Shown here one piece after another: positions 1 to 13,362 of a DNA stretch of 64,000 nt (position 1 is the stretch's first letter; each line of letters starts with the position of its first letter). The stretch is from Adiantum capillus-veneris. Its lineage: Eukaryota; Streptophyta; Polypodiopsida; Polypodiales; Pteridaceae. Location of the stretch: positions 5,326,045 through 5,390,044 of the forward strand of contig CM043959.1 of assembly GCA_014529385.2 (NCBI GenBank), in the 5' to 3' direction. A program made the translations under genes and the position numbers. The notes beneath the pieces were generated by a model, which saw only the letters and a program-made list of their open reading frames with translations, did no database searches and was not told where the DNA came from.

Positions 1-20
1 AAGTATATGATTTCCTTCAG

Positions 21-1229
21 ATGGGAGGATTTCCAGAGGATCGGTCTCAAGCAAAGAAAAAGGCATTGATTATAAAGAGTCTAAAGTTTACCATCATTGA
101 AGGAGCTCTTTACAGATTGGGTATTGATGGTGTGCTTGAAAGGTGTGTGTCAATGCAAGGAAGGTTGCAAGTCATCTCACTGAGGCTCATAGTGGAGATG
201 CAGGTGGAAATTTCTCCACTAACATCACTTATAAGAAAAATTTATAAGCACGCCTCTGGTGGCAAACTATGATGGCAGAGCATTATGCAAGATCTATGAC
301 ATTTGTCAAAGGATGGGAAGGCCAACAATAGTTGACATGACACCTCTTGCTTTGGTTCAGCCACTCGGAGTGTTTATGAAGTGGGGGTTAGACTTTATGG
401 GGCCATTCAAGAAGATCACTCCTAGAAAGAACATGTACATCATTATGCCAACAAGTTATGTGAGCAAGTGGGTGGAAGCTAAAGCCTTACCAGATAACAA
501 TGCCAGATCAACAACGGTTTTCTTGTATGAGATTATCATTTGTAGATATGGTTGTCCCATTGAGATTGTCTAAGATCAAGGAGCACATTTCATAAATGAA
601 ACAATTCAAATACTAACAAGATCTTTTCAGTGAATCACGGGAAATCAATGCCATGTTATCCAAGGTATTAATACCATTCTCATGAATATTGTTAAAAAAA
701 ACCACATCAGTGGTATGCCAAACTCCAGACAACACTATGGGCCTATAGGACTGCCTACAAGGTTACCAATGGTACGGCACCCTTCAAAATGGTGTATGGA
801 ACAAAGGTAGTAGTTCCAATGGAGTTTGGGATTCCTAGTCTCAGATTTGCAATACAACACGACATGGATTTCAATCAGAATCTGAAATGGAGGTTGGATT
901 AGTTGTTACAGTTGGATGAACTTTGAAAACGAGCCATGTTGGAACAAGAGGCTGTTCAACAAAGAAGGAAACATTGGCATGACAGTAAAATCAAGGTTAG
1001 GAATTTGAGAAAAGCTTGGTATGGAACCTATGAGGTTGACTGGGTATTCTCTAATGGAACAATCAGAATAAGGGACTTATCTAGATTAATGTTGCCTGGA
1101 GTTTACAACAAGAACAAGAGCAAACTATATTGTGCTCGATCAAAAGAAATCCCATCAGTCCCAGAACCAAAAAACCATTTTGAATCAAAACGTGAACCAT
1201 TAAACTTGTTTTACAGTAGGCCAGTTTAG
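21..1229 (+). pseudogene. Ty3-type integrase remnant of element I
   Basis: Broken pol tail of an old Ty3/gypsy element that enters from the left window edge. Pieces in several frames read as an integrase: a segment around 380-570 with DFMGPF, a YIIMPTSYVSKWVEAKAL-like stretch and RYGCP, then around 715-860 an LWAYRTAYK...GTAPFKMVYG segment, then a post-integrase tail ending near 1130. The wording KWVEAKAL and the long non-pol region downstream resemble the Tat/Athila branch of Ty3 elements (family knowledge; assignment is inference). Frameshifts and stops at about 272, 573 and 900 make it non-functional. The rest of pol lies outside the window. Confidence 0.8.
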
Positions 1230-1883
1230 GAGACATGTCAACAATTAGCTTAACCAATTGAGAAGTACAATGTAGTTCTGAATCTGACACAACCAGAACT
1301 AGTAAAGTTTGACAAAATTAACGGTTACAAGCAATCATCAATCAAAGTCAGAATCTTCCAGATAATAAGTAGACGTCCAAACCAACACATGAAGGACATG
1401 TGGCAGGACAATGACCCTAAAATGAAGAGAGCAGGATCGTGGAGCATTCATGGTGCGTATAAAGATAACTATGTGAAAGGTACGCGACCTTACACTTCTA
1501 TCTCAAGCTATTTCACACCTTACCTCTCCTACAAAACAACCTTCTACACCTTTGTAACCAACATAGTATACAACAAGCTCCACACATTCACCATCTTCAC
1601 CCTCCATTGCTACACCTTTTCACTCCAAACCTGACACACCAAAGCTTTCTTGTTTCTCTTTCTCCACCACTACAATGCATCGTCATCTTCACAGGAGTAA
1701 TCCAAAGGTGCATATATGGAAAAGAAAAAGAAAGTGTCAGAGAAGATGCATGAAAGTGTGGACCAGGCCACACAATTCATTGAAGAACACATAGAGCATA
1801 TGCAGCAAAATTGCTCAGTGCCATATACAAAGATTGGGAATCTGAATGAATGCACATTGTTAAAGCTCTAAGATCTAGAGGCC
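1230..1883. other. Non-coding spacer inside element I
   Basis: Between the integrase remnant and the extra 3' ORF. No credible coding frame, RNA gene or repeat boundary seen; it reads as decayed internal sequence of element I. Confidence 0.5.
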
Positions 1884-3468
1884 GTGATTGATGCCACCAG
1901 AATGGACTTTGATGCAGATCTCATCAAGCAAGTTGTTGACACTTTTGATCTTGAGCATGGAACTGCTAGAATCCATGGCCAAGAAGTCCAAGCCGTAGTA
2001 GCATCTTTGGGGCATGTTCTCAGAATGCCATACTATATCAAGGCCAAGTCGTGCTTAGCTGAGGAAGTCAGCAGACACTTAACTAAAGATGTTGAAGCCA
2101 CTAAGAAACACAAAAGGGGAGCCCAGGGAGTCTGAGTAGCAGCTCTAGAATATGGGCCAGTGTATAAGTCTATTGTTGAGGCCATCACTTTGAAAAACAA
2201 ATCCCACTTATGCTACTGAAAAAATATTTGGCATGCTGCTACACATACTGAAGAACTCCAAAGCAAAAAATAACCTAACTGCATGTCTACAGAGCAGCCT
2301 AATTCAGCAAACAAGCAAAGTCAAGACCTAGAACCAGCATGAATTTAAGGCATGGTACGCCTGACAATTCTTATACTGGGAAACCTACATCCCAACACAC
2401 CTGAATGCCCATAAGGTGTGGGATAAGGCAGCAGGCATTGGGACTAGTAACAATTAGCTTACTAAGCAGCAAGATATTATAGGCCAGCAAATCGGACAAA
2501 ACACCACCAATGAGGGTATCGATTTAGCTATTGTCACCACTGGCACCAAGAGAACAACCACACAAGCTGAAATTGACACGGCATGAGCAGGTATAAGTGG
2601 CACCACAAAGCCATCTGAAAAGAAGCAAAAGACAACCGCTTTCCTAACCAAAATGAAGTCAAAACAAATGCTTCTAGCAAAGCCTGTGGAGGGACAAGGA
2701 CAAGGAGCATCAACAGACAAGCCCACCGATGTGGCCCAAACCCCACTAGACATTGATTATGAGGACGATCAGCCACCTCCTGATTCCGCGGCAGGAGGGA
2801 ACCAGTATACTCAAGGCACTGGTTCCAGCAGCCATACCAACCAACCTGGTCACCAGACTCAACAGCAAGATCAAAGTCAGTCTGATTAGGGTCGGTCTGG
2901 TCAGTCCCAAACATAAGGTACATCTCGTTCCCAACAGCTAGCGACACATCATGCCATCATTGTATATACATCGGGGAATCAAGACAAGGGTAAGAGTCTT
3001 CAAGGAGAGTCAAGATTCGACTCAAACTCTCAACAAGATCACTCCACTAAATTGTTGGCATTAAGCAAGAGACTGAGAAGGCAAAAAGCTATTCAATCAA
3101 AGAATTCCTTCACAATAAAACATCATACTTTGATTTAGAGCACTTCCAAATGTAGTATGTGGGAGTCCGACACATGGTTAATGACTGGAAATCACTTAGC
3201 TACCACAATCAACAACTCTACCAAGTACCACCGGATCCTAATTGTGCCCAAGTATTGGAGAGAATACCTGAATGGGTCACTACACATGAGGACATTAGGG
3301 TTAATCCTTATCTAAGGAATCATTCCAGTGTAAACCTACAAAGTCTTGGCTTAGAGTTGGAGATGCTTTTAGGAGACAAGCCAACCTATAAATACAAAGA
3401 CCTGGAATGCACTCACTCCTTACAAATTTGAAATGAGAAATTTCAAAAAGATAAGTTGGAACAAGAAG
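1884..3468 (+). pseudogene. Extra 3' ORF of element I, first part (unknown protein)
   Basis: A set of plus-strand open segments (1884-2135, 2653-2889, 3159-3431) lies between pol and the 3' end of element I. The middle part is rich in Gln, Ser, Pro and Asp and looks disordered. The last part is lysine and glutamate rich and could form a coiled coil. I do not recognise the protein. Some Tat/Athila-type elements carry an additional ORF at this place, which is the basis for the call. The frame at 3432-3468 is in phase with 22552-22748 if the intervening solo LTR is removed, so the ORF was probably split by that insertion. Several stops make it a pseudogene. Confidence 0.5.
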
Positions 3469-3910
3469 TGTCATAAAATCTAACATCCATCTATCCCAAA
3501 TGATTTTCTTATATTGAACTGATCATTTAATAACGGGAGGTAAATGGGAACAAAAGTTAGGATACAGATATGTGTTGTTTGACCCATTCTCAGCAAGGGA
3601 CCAAGAGGAGAGATAAGCTCATCTCAATAAGGGTCCAAATGGAGAGAGGTCTACCAAGGAGCAATGTGCACCTAACAGAGCTTTAAAAGACCTTAGGTTA
3701 AGCTTCATTAAAGCCTCCAAAGGTTAGTGTTAAAAGTCCTTAGACCTAGAACCTTTAGATGATATTTTGGCCAGTTTTAAGTGGTTGAGGTGCTTGAGCC
3801 CAAAAGTCAACAACTGGTCCTACAAAGGAGGGGGCGATGCCTACAAGTAGGAGAATGAGAGAGAATACACACACACACACACCCCAAGAGTCACCCTCCA
3901 CAAGAGGCAT
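3469..3910 (+). repeat. Solo LTR C, part 1 of 3
   Basis: Begins TGTCATAAAATCTAAC, matching the start of the element A LTRs, and runs in step with them (the 'ACTGATCATTTAAT', 'GTTAGTGTTAAAAGTCC' and 'ACAAGGAGGGGGCGA'-like blocks) until 3910. There element D interrupts it at AGAGGCAT. The continuation is at 13363 and then 21920. The three parts add up to about 1599 bp, almost exactly the 1600 bp of the intact element A 3' LTR. Flanks AGAAG (3464-3468) and AAAAG (22547-22551) are a probable 5-bp target duplication with one change. No internal region belongs to it, so it is a solo LTR. Confidence 0.85.
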
Positions 3911-4469
<559 letters not shown>

Positions 4470-4481
4470 TGCCCCCCTTCT
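4470..4481 (-). other. Polypurine tract of element D
   Basis: On the minus strand the sequence AAGAAGGGGGGCA directly precedes the TGTTAACCC start of the LTR. This is where plus-strand DNA synthesis is primed in LTR elements, and it fixes the orientation of D as minus. Confidence 0.75.
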
Positions 4482-5886
4482 TGATGTAGATTCCTTCCTT
4501 GGAAGCTATTGAGATGAAGCTCGTTTGTTGAGGTGGAAGAGCATCTGAGGTTGAATGTCGGTAGCCTTCTTCAATCACTACAAAATCAACCAAAATTGGC
4601 ATATTAATTGCATTCTCATATACAATTAAAAACCATATGCAGTTGTAGGCACACAAATTGATTGGTAACAGAATATTAAACAATTTGTTAGTAGTAAAAC
4701 ATTAAACTGTAATATAATCAAACGCATAAGCAGTTGTAAAGGTCAAAAAATAAACAAGTTCGGGGTCTCTCACTTAATGGTCGAGAGGCACTAGAGAGGT
4801 CAACTATTCATACCATGGGAAAGCTTCTCAATTTTCTCTGGTCAATTAAGCTGTTTAACCGTGAGAGCAAAGTATTTGATGTTCGAGGGCTGCCTAGAGG
4901 CTATACCTGGAAGACCTTGTAGTTAAGCAACAATAAAAAGAATTGCTCATGAAATCATCACCTGACTTATTTCCTTTTCTTTGACCCCCCAAAGTTTTTC
5001 ACATTGATTATTTATTTTTGTATGCCTTGGGCTTTTTGCTTTTTAAGAAAAAGCGCCCACATTTGGAACCTCTAGGACTCTAGTACCATAGGCAATACAT
5101 GTGAGTGAAGTACCAAATCAAGATTTTACATTCTTGGCACTTTTTTTTTGTCATTGTATTTCAATTTTGAACTTTGGGGGGTCATATAACATTGTTTCCC
5201 TCCCCAGGCTCATCACACTAGTAAACTCCCTTTATAATACTTAAGCTAAAGGTCAATAGTGATTAAGCCCACTAGAAAGCCCTAGTACATTGCACACAAT
5301 GTTGCCCAAATCGGATTGAGAACCTAAAGTAACCATTGATTATTAGGAAGGCATTCCCCATGGTATTAAGAGAAGATCTCTAACGTTTAACTTGGTCAAA
5401 CTAGCTTAATCAGACTGCTTGATTCTTAAACCTAGACAAGGGATTATGACAAAAAATTATATAGAATCTAATGTTTAATCTAAACAAATGTGCTGAATAT
5501 TGTGCTACCAATCATAGTTAAAGCAGACAAACATGGATGCTAAACAAAAACAAGAGATAATGCTAATAGACAAGAAACACATGTTTGTGTTGATGATCGT
5601 GCTCGATTTGAAGAGTGAACTAGAAAAAGACTCAAAATCCCAACAACTACCATGCATTCATGCACACACTAGAAAACACAAAGAATACCTCTAGGAGGCA
5701 CATCAGTGGGAAGAGACACCAACATTTAGTGAACACAATCAAACAACATAAGGAATCCTAACCTAATTATTTGCACCCCCTAGAGAGTCAAGGGAACATG
5801 ATATTTAATAGATGGGCAGGTAGCCCTAGGTTTAAACCCCTATCCTTGTCATCATCAAGAAAAACAAATTCATCATCCATGAGACC
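4482..5886. other. 3' internal region of element D without coding signal
   Basis: About 1.4 kb between the polypurine tract and the small ORF at 5887. I searched for protease, reverse transcriptase, RNase H and integrase motifs on both strands and saw none. AT-rich, with no tandem repeat. Confidence 0.5.
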
Positions 5887-6213
5887 TTATGTGCCATCCG
5901 TGTAATCATGTAATTGTTCTTCATCATTAGAGACACAAATGTTCACTAAGAACATCACTAGACGTCTATAGTCATCTTGGTCAAGAGGGTAAGCTTGTGC
6001 AATCAGAGAGATGTCCTCTACTAAGTATGGATCAATCATGGTCAAGAGACGTATCAACATTTCTAATTCCTCAAAATTCCTCTCACATGCTAGCGTATCT
6101 ACCAAATCCCATTCACATGCAAGCATCGGGTAGACTATGTGAAACACTTGTGAAAAGTAAAGAGGATACCTCTCACCCAAGGTAGAAGTGGATGACTCTA
6201 GCGTACTAGCCAT
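5887..6213 (-). CDS. Hypothetical small ORF within element D
   Basis: 108 codons, acidic (many Glu and Asp, ending in an acidic stretch), no transmembrane segment, no motif I recognise. It lies downstream of gag on the same strand inside element D. It could be a decayed 3' extension of gag, an element-specific accessory ORF or a chance frame. No start signal or homology supports expression. Confidence 0.3.
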   Translation of the reverse strand: MASTLESSTSTLGERYPLYFSQVFHIVYPMLACEWDLVDTLACERNFEELEMLIRLLTMIDPYLVEDISLIAQAYPLDQDDYRRLVMFLVNICVSNDEEQLHDYTDGT

Positions 6214-6398
6214 ATCTGTACATACAGATAGATGATGTTTAGTGTGTAAATATTACAAGGGTCATGTTAAAAGGTCGTGTCCTTGTGCGTAATGTTTTTT
6301 TATGAATTTGTAGGTTTCCAGATTTTTGTTTGGTGGATCTTGCTCTTTTAAATTTTTATTTTTGTTTTCTTGAGTATAGGGCTATATATATACATTCC

Positions 6399-7283
6399 CT
6401 AAGATTGGGAGATTGAGAGGCTAGGGAGGAAGGTTAAGAGGGGAGCAAGTGAATAATGGATGTCAGCAAACACTCCCCCCTTCCTTGGGTAGATCATACC
6501 TTTTGGAACAATGTCGTCACCCTTTGCAACCAATTGTTCCAAGTTGTTATGGGTGAAGACTTTGAACCGCGTTTTCTTCTTCTTTTGGGATTGGGCGATT
6601 GATGATGTGTCTCTTTCTTCAAGAATATAATTTTGGTTTTGGCGCTTCGATCGTGTGAGTACATTTACTGGTACCACATGCGTACTTTGTGTTGGCTCCT
6701 CAATAACCTCAATTAAATTCAATGGCGTTATCTTTGGTGCATTTGGATTATTCGAACATTGGGCAATCAAATGATCTATGCCACATCGATTACACATGAG
6801 TATCGGCATTGTAGACTTGCTCGCTTGATTAGTTTGCATGAGTGTGGCGTTCTTTTGTAGCCTAATCAGACGCTCGGCTACATGATGTGGACCTCCACAC
6901 TCGTAGCATTGAAAAGGTGGTCTCTTGGCAGTGTAATTGATATTTTGGCCTCTTGTCACAAGAGTAGCTACTTGATAGACAGGTTTGACTTGCCCCCAAT
7001 AGTCCTCCATGTAGTATTGTGGACTTTCTTCAAGTGCATCAATTCCATAGGCAATATTAGGGTCTATATCTTCCTCACAACCTTCCAAACAAGCAATAGA
7101 TGACTCACAACCAACTTGATTCACAGAAGTGATCCTCGAATGTGGTGGTTGTGGTCCTAGTACTAGAGGTGGTAAGGGTGTTGTTTGAACAACATTTTGG
7201 GCCCTAGGGACCATGTATTGTGACGTTTGTTCAAGAGGTGTGGGGCCGACATCAATGCAGGCACTCGAGGCGTATCCGTCCAT
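6399..7283 (-). pseudogene. Gag C-terminal part of element D with zinc knuckles
   Basis: 294-codon open frame. It holds CYECGGPHHVAERL (a CCHC knuckle whose last Cys is replaced) and CNRCGIDHLIAQC (CX2CX3HX4C, one residue shorter than the usual CX2CX4HX4C). A basic stretch with QSQKKKKTR follows. Zinc knuckles bind retrotransposon RNA during packaging. A third degenerate knuckle lies just upstream, at about 7284-7330 in another frame (CNAYGRYGHQAKDC, second Cys replaced by Tyr). No aspartic protease motif follows, so gag is not continued by pol here. The 5' end of this segment is joined to the upstream gag by frameshifts. Confidence 0.7.
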
Positions 7284-8691
7284 GCTAAGGTTGGTCTATT
7301 GGCCATTGCGCATTTAAATACTATGCAATCCTTAGCTTGATGACCATACCTACCATATGCATTGCAATTCCCATTAAATTTTACTCTAAAAGTAGGCCAT
7401 TCACTAGTACTATGAGGATCATAGCAAACTGAGCACCATTGCGCTCCCTTCTTGGATACATATGGTTGTTTTGTGGAGCACGATTGTCTCTAAGACTCTC
7501 TTGAATGGCCTTGGTGAGATCTACTAAAGCCATCTCAGATATTTTTGGCTCCTTAGCAATAGGCTTTAGGGTCATTAGTTGATGCCCCGATGCTTGCGAG
7601 CTAGTAGATTTAGGCTCAACAGACACTCTTTCTCCTTGAACCATTAAGTTATCCTCCAATTGGATTGCATTGGTGGCGACTGCTTCCCAAGTGGTGATTT
7701 CTCTACTGACTAGGCCATTCTAGATATCCTCACATCGTAATCCCATAATGAATCTATCAAGCAATTGGTTATTATTGAGACGCTCATCTAGATTACAACG
7801 AGAATTCAAATGCTTCAAGTGCTAATAAAGTCTCTCATTGACTCCCCTTCCTCTCGTTGGGCTTTCTGGACCTGAGATACTACACCCCAAAGTACTCCCT
7901 CTTATCGTATGTACTCTTTCAAGATTAGTCTCCTAAGAGTAGGGTAAATCGTTTTCTCTTTCACCCTTAGGGTTCTATACCAATCCCTAGCCTTTCCACT
8001 TAAGGTCAGACTTAAAGCATTACTCTTATGCAGGTCATTATGCTCCCCTAGGGTATCACATATTTGTTCAAATACTTCAATATGCTTCCTCACATCCCCA
8101 TCTCTGCTAAATTTTTGTGTGAGCTTGGCTATTTGTACCGCCTTACTTCTAAGCTCTCTATCAGGCGTGTTACGCATATCTTCAGCAATGGATCGACCAA
8201 TAGCTTGAGAAAAGGTTGCCAAGTCACCTAGATGAGCAGGTATAGTGGGGAAAGGCGCTCTTGAGACTGCATGTGGAATGGGGATTGACATTGGGCTTGG
8301 CATATATGTAGCCCTTGGGTTCCAAGTTGGCAACGATGTCACTCCATGTGGTGGCCCAAAGTTCATATGTGTAGCCTTGGGCATAGCAGACGTGGTAGCT
8401 GGTATGGCCTCATAAGGGCTTGGATGTTGCAGTCGTGGAGCATAAGTTGTTGAAACAATGGGAGGCGTAGGAGCTCCATGCACACGAGGGCCCATAGGTG
8501 TATATGATTGATACACACTTGTAGGTATTGTTGCAGGCATTGAGCTACCATGTAGCAGTGCTTTGCTAACAAATGAGGTCCACGAAATGTTTTTTGGCGT
8601 GCCCATCACTGGGGTAGGCATGGTAGTCATGGTGTCATCAAGAGAGAGATGAACTAAACTTGGAAAGGTAAAGCTATCACTTGTAGGCTCA
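7284..8691 (-). pseudogene. Gag capsid-like part of element D
   Basis: Open segment 8690-7902 carries the retrotransposon gag signature FEQICDTLG...LSLTLSGKARDWYRTL, which in Ty3 elements is the capsid core. A proline and methionine rich region precedes it. After the stop near 7902, coding similarity continues in a shifted frame (VQKAQREEGESMRDF near 7860, then 7659-7381), so at least two indels have broken it. At its upstream end the frame (codon start 8690) is exactly in phase with the open frame ending at 10521 once solo LTR E and one copy of its duplication are removed. This supports a single ancestral gag. Confidence 0.75.
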
Positions 8692-8696
8692 GATTG

Positions 8697-10520
8697 TGTA
8701 ATGGAAATGGCCTATGAACTTAGAGAATAGCGGAATTAAGAGAATTAGAGTGAGCAACTTTGAGAGAATAGATGGTGAACTTAATTGGTAGTAACAACTT
8801 AATCATAACACTTAATTAACTAGGCATGAGCAATACCTTTGCAAGAGAGAGAGAGAGATTTTAGAGAATATGACAACAGTTGAGGACCGGATTTATGTGG
8901 AGCCGGTCCCCCCTTCAAAAGGCATTTGTATTATAGATTCTCTCATTAAGAGAGACTTGATACAATACAATCTTTGTGTTCCTTGAGACTTCTTTGGCAG
9001 TATGGAGATGGAAGCTTCATACACCAAGCTTTTGCATCATATCAACAATCAATCTTAGCTTGAAAACAATCAAGAACTCGTGAACATCATTTGTCTTTGT
9101 GTTCCCTAAATCATTTGAGTGCATGAGGATGTATACTTTTATGCATCAACTTGTGCCTAAAGCAACAATTAATCTACCTTGCAATACAATTAATCTACTT
9201 GCATTAAGTAACTAATCTACTTGCAATAAACCATTAGCCTTCTTGCAATAAGCATAACATGCACTTTGTGGAAAGCATTAACTATCCCAAGACCTCAAAC
9301 ACCTTCGAAGGTGGAGAGAGCTAGCAGGGAATGAGGGTAGGGAAGAGGAAGAAGAAGTATTCCATAGGAGAAAGAAATAATTCCTCACTTATCATCACTC
9401 TTCTTGCTTAGCATACATAATAGCATAGTAATGAAGATGGAGAAGATGGAAAGCTTAAGCATTGAAGCATAGATCTTGGTTGGATTTGCATTCCATAGCC
9501 AAGAGTGTTGGTGTAGGCTCTCAACTTCTCAAGGAGCTTGGAGAAGGAGATGGAGCTCTTGCCCCTTGCCTAGCACACAATGAGAGTGTTTGTGAGTGTG
9601 TGTGGGTGAGTATACCCCCTAAGCAACCCACTAGCTTGCTTGGGTCGACCCCCCCTTGTAGCTCATGCTTGAAGCTCATTGGACCCCTCCAGGCCTAGCC
9701 AATCATAAGCAGGAGGCATTACAAGCAGCAAGGGTAGCCTTGAGACAAGTGTCCCCCTTTCCCCTTTGAGAGACAGGACTTGATAAATGCAAAATCAATT
9801 AATTAAATCCCGCAAATTATCATTGGACCCCTTGGGTGGCCAACCAATAGGCTTTAGGCACACCATGAGGGCAACATGAGGAGGAACTTGACAAGTGTCG
9901 CTTTTGCTTTCTTTATATCATGCATGCCTTGTGTGAGTGTGTGGGTGTTCTCTCTCATCCCCCCTCATGTAGGGCTCGCCCCCTCCTTGTAGGGATTGAA
10001 TCTTTGACTTTTTGACACCTCAACCCCTCATGCATAGGCCCAGTTCCCACCACAAGCTTGGCCCTTAAGCACTTTAAGCTTGGGCTGGAGCTTGGGCTGG
10101 GTTCTCACCTCAAGTGCAACCCTAACATCTCAAGCATGTCAAGCACCTCAAGAATCTCAATCATTAAGCACCTCAAGCACCTTAGTCATCAAGTATGACA
10201 AGCAGGACAAGCACGTCGAGCTGGGTCGGGTTCCCGCGCCTCAAGCTCAGCCCTAGCTTACCTAAGGTCAAAGGACTTTTACACATATTATTGGAGGTCT
10301 TCAATGAATTCAACCCTAAGGTCTTATGCTCCATTGGTTAGCCTTGCTCTTTGATAGACCATCTCTCATTTGGGCCCCTTTACCAATGGCCCCGTGTTGA
10401 GATAGATCTAAAAGCACATGTCTATATCTTAACCCTTGTTCCCGTTTATTCTCCCACATTAAGTGATCAGTTTAATATGAGAAAATCATTTGGGTTGGTT
10501 AGATATTAGTTTTTATGACA
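8697..10520 (-). mobile_element. Solo LTR E inserted in gag of element D
   Basis: 1824 bp, minus strand. Ends read TGTAATGG (left) and TTATGACA (right), i.e. TG...CA on the minus strand, and flanks are a perfect 5-bp duplication GATTG (8692-8696 and 10521-10525). It aligns along its length with the element A LTR (TGTCATAA...CTAATATC start, the GACATGTGCTT block, the 'CTTCGAAGGTG' block, the CCGGTCCTCAACTGTTGTC block), so it belongs to the same LTR family as A and C. No internal region is present: recombination between the two LTRs of a full element probably left it. Confidence 0.92.
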
Positions 10521-11410
10521 GATTGTATTGACACCCATGGAGAGACAACATATGGAGGATCCATTGGACTTACTGAGGGAGTCTCTATTTGCGATAAAGT
10601 TGGTTGCCTAGCCTTCCCTGTATCCATGAATCTCATGAGACCCGTTGAAGGCATGTGGATCCCCTTGTTCTGCCTCTCCAGCTCAATAACCCTATGGATG
10701 ACATCACAAACTCTTTGTTGTTGGTCCTCTATGCTAGTAGCACCCGTTGTGGATTGTAGGACATCTAGCCAACCCACGTGATAGGTGTGACCCGTGTATA
10801 GGTCGGTTAAAGTCTCCATTTGTATTTCATACTCCCAGTTTTCATTTAGAAACGCTCCATCTAGGATTGAGGTGCTAGGGGTGTCCTTTGAACTAGATGC
10901 AATGTGGCTCTCTATGGGTCGACCCTCAGTGGTTGCTAATTCAGGGGCGGTTGCTAATTCAGGGGCACTTGATTGCTCGCTTAGCATGGATGTTGACATA
11001 GGGGCTTTTGCTTTTAACTCTCTCCTTTGCTCTGCCTTGCGTAGACTCTCAATTTCCTTTTCCCTAGCCGCAATGATATATCGCTCAACCTCTTGCACTT
11101 CTGCAAGGATTCTTCCATGAGGTAATATAACCTCAGAGAGGAATAGCTCTGAAGAGTCAGGGGGTGCAGTGAATGGAGTATTCACATGCACACTCTCTAG
11201 GAACATGGGGTCTACATTGGTCATGAATGGTGAATTTACTCCCCCCCCCCCCCCCCCCCCTTCATTCACATCGTTAGCTCCATGTTCGGAGCGAGTGACT
11301 CTATTGAAAGTATCCTTCAAGCAGCTAAGCACGCTCGGCCGGGACCGTGGACCCATGGCATGCATGTCTTGGCTTGAACTATCGGGGTTAGGCATCGGGT
11401 AACCTTTCAT
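10521..11410 (-). pseudogene. Gag N-terminal part of element D
   Basis: Open frame from ATG at 11410 (MKGYPMPNPDSS). The open frame formally runs on to 10499, but its last residues come from solo LTR E. It has a glycine run encoded by the C tract at about 11241-11262, a charged helical stretch (EVQEVERYIIAAREKEIESLRKAEQRR, shown only in part: EVQEVERYII...) that may be a coiled coil, and a Ser/Thr-rich middle. No known domain. It is read as the long N-terminal region of gag because it is in phase with the capsid-like segment at 8690 after removal of E. Confidence 0.65.
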
Positions 11411-12728
11411 GACGTCGTAATCAGAGGACGAATCACTAGACGCAATATGTGGGTCCTCAGTGGTACTACCTTGGGTTGCCCGTTTGAGGGCCTAGAGCCT
11501 AAGGTGGAGGAATAATGAGTGCCCGCGTAAACGGAGACACTCTCTATGTGATCGTCCTCTAGCACACGACCAGAGCGTAGGTGCATGTGACCTCAACACT
11601 CTAGAAGTGTTGGTGAGTGCCCATGAAGGCACTCATCTAGTTTTTTAGGTGTTTACAACCCAATTTTTTTATCCTTTTTTCTAACCAAGCCACGAAATAT
11701 GGTATGTGATAGATCAAAATGAGCGTCTTGGCTAGAGGGACGTGTCCTGCTTTACAGCCCCCGATTCGGTTATGTAAAGCCCTCGGAATCCTAAAAGTAG
11801 TCTTTTCCTAGGTGGGAAGAGGGCTAGAATTAGTAAGTCCAAAGGGTGAGTGTGAAGGGGATGGTGGAGGACTTGAGGAACTTGTGCCACATGCTCTCCC
11901 TTCACTTGAGGTCCTAGTCCTGGTCTTGGTCCTGGGCCTGGGCCTGGGCCTGTTGTGCCTGGTCCTGGTCATAGTCCTAGTCCTGGTCTTAGTCCTTGTC
12001 CTGGTCCTGGTCATGGACCTGAACATGTGGTCCTAGTCTTGGTCCTGGTCCTGGACCTGGACCTGTGGTCGTGGTCCTGGTCCTAGTCCTAGTCCTGGTC
12101 CGTAGAAGATCCCAATCCCGATCCCTTCTTTTTAAAATGAGATTTTTTTAATTTTCTTTTTGTTTTTGAATTTTCATTTTGTTTTTTAATTTTCTTTTTG
12201 GTCTCAGATATTCTGCGTGGTTTTGTTTTTCTTCAAAAAAACTTTTTCCTGTGGATAATGTTGCCGCATGGACGCCAAGCTCACGTGTGCACATAGCAGC
12301 TCCTAGCAGCTCTATCTAACCTCCTTGCAACTAACACAATTGATTAACACTAATTACCTCTGTTCACACACTGTCTATCACAGTAAGCTACACACTGTCT
12401 GCACTTCCTAACACAACAACAATGCTCACTCACTGAGTACTCAATCTACTCACCGTCTACTGTACATTATCGATTTACACTAACTAACAGATCTGCGAAC
12501 ACCTGCACATTACAGATCTAACAAATCTAACAAATCTAACAAAAACAAGTATAGTGGAGCACTTAACAGAGCTTACAAAAACCTGCTAAAACTGCCCATT
12601 ACAACCACTTAATAGTTCTCATACAACTCAACAAAAAACCAAAAATGGCAAAAGTGAAGGCTTCTTGAGGTAGCATTGAGTGCTCCTCAAGCTTAGTGCC
12701 AGGCAGTCCCGGTGCACGACGCTAAAAA
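11411..12728 (-). other. 5' leader of element D
   Basis: About 1.3 kb between the right LTR and the gag start. It contains a GGTCCT-type hexamer array (11914-12107) and T-rich sequence around 12120-12240. The last bases before the LTR read, on the minus strand, TTTTTAGCGTCGTGCACC then GGGACT, resembling a decayed TGGCGCCGTTGCCGGGGA primer site of the tRNA-Asp type used by some Tat/Athila elements (inference, weak). No other gene seen. Confidence 0.55.
11914..12107. repeat. GGTCCT/AGTCCT hexamer minisatellite
   Basis: About thirty tandem copies of six-base units (GGTCCT with AGTCCT, GGTCTT and GGGCCT variants) lie in the leader of element D. The array is open in several frames, producing spurious Arg/Thr or Leu/Val repeat ORFs. 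Confidence 0.9.
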
Positions 12729-13357
<629 letters not shown>

Positions 13358-13362
13358 GGCAT

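Noticed and set aside
11812-12036. Leu-Val or Arg-Thr repeat ORFs on both strands
   Set aside because: Produced by the GGTCCT hexamer array.
11914-12107. Tandem array considered as a CRISPR-like array
   Set aside because: Units are six bases without spacers, and the window is a plant nuclear genome.
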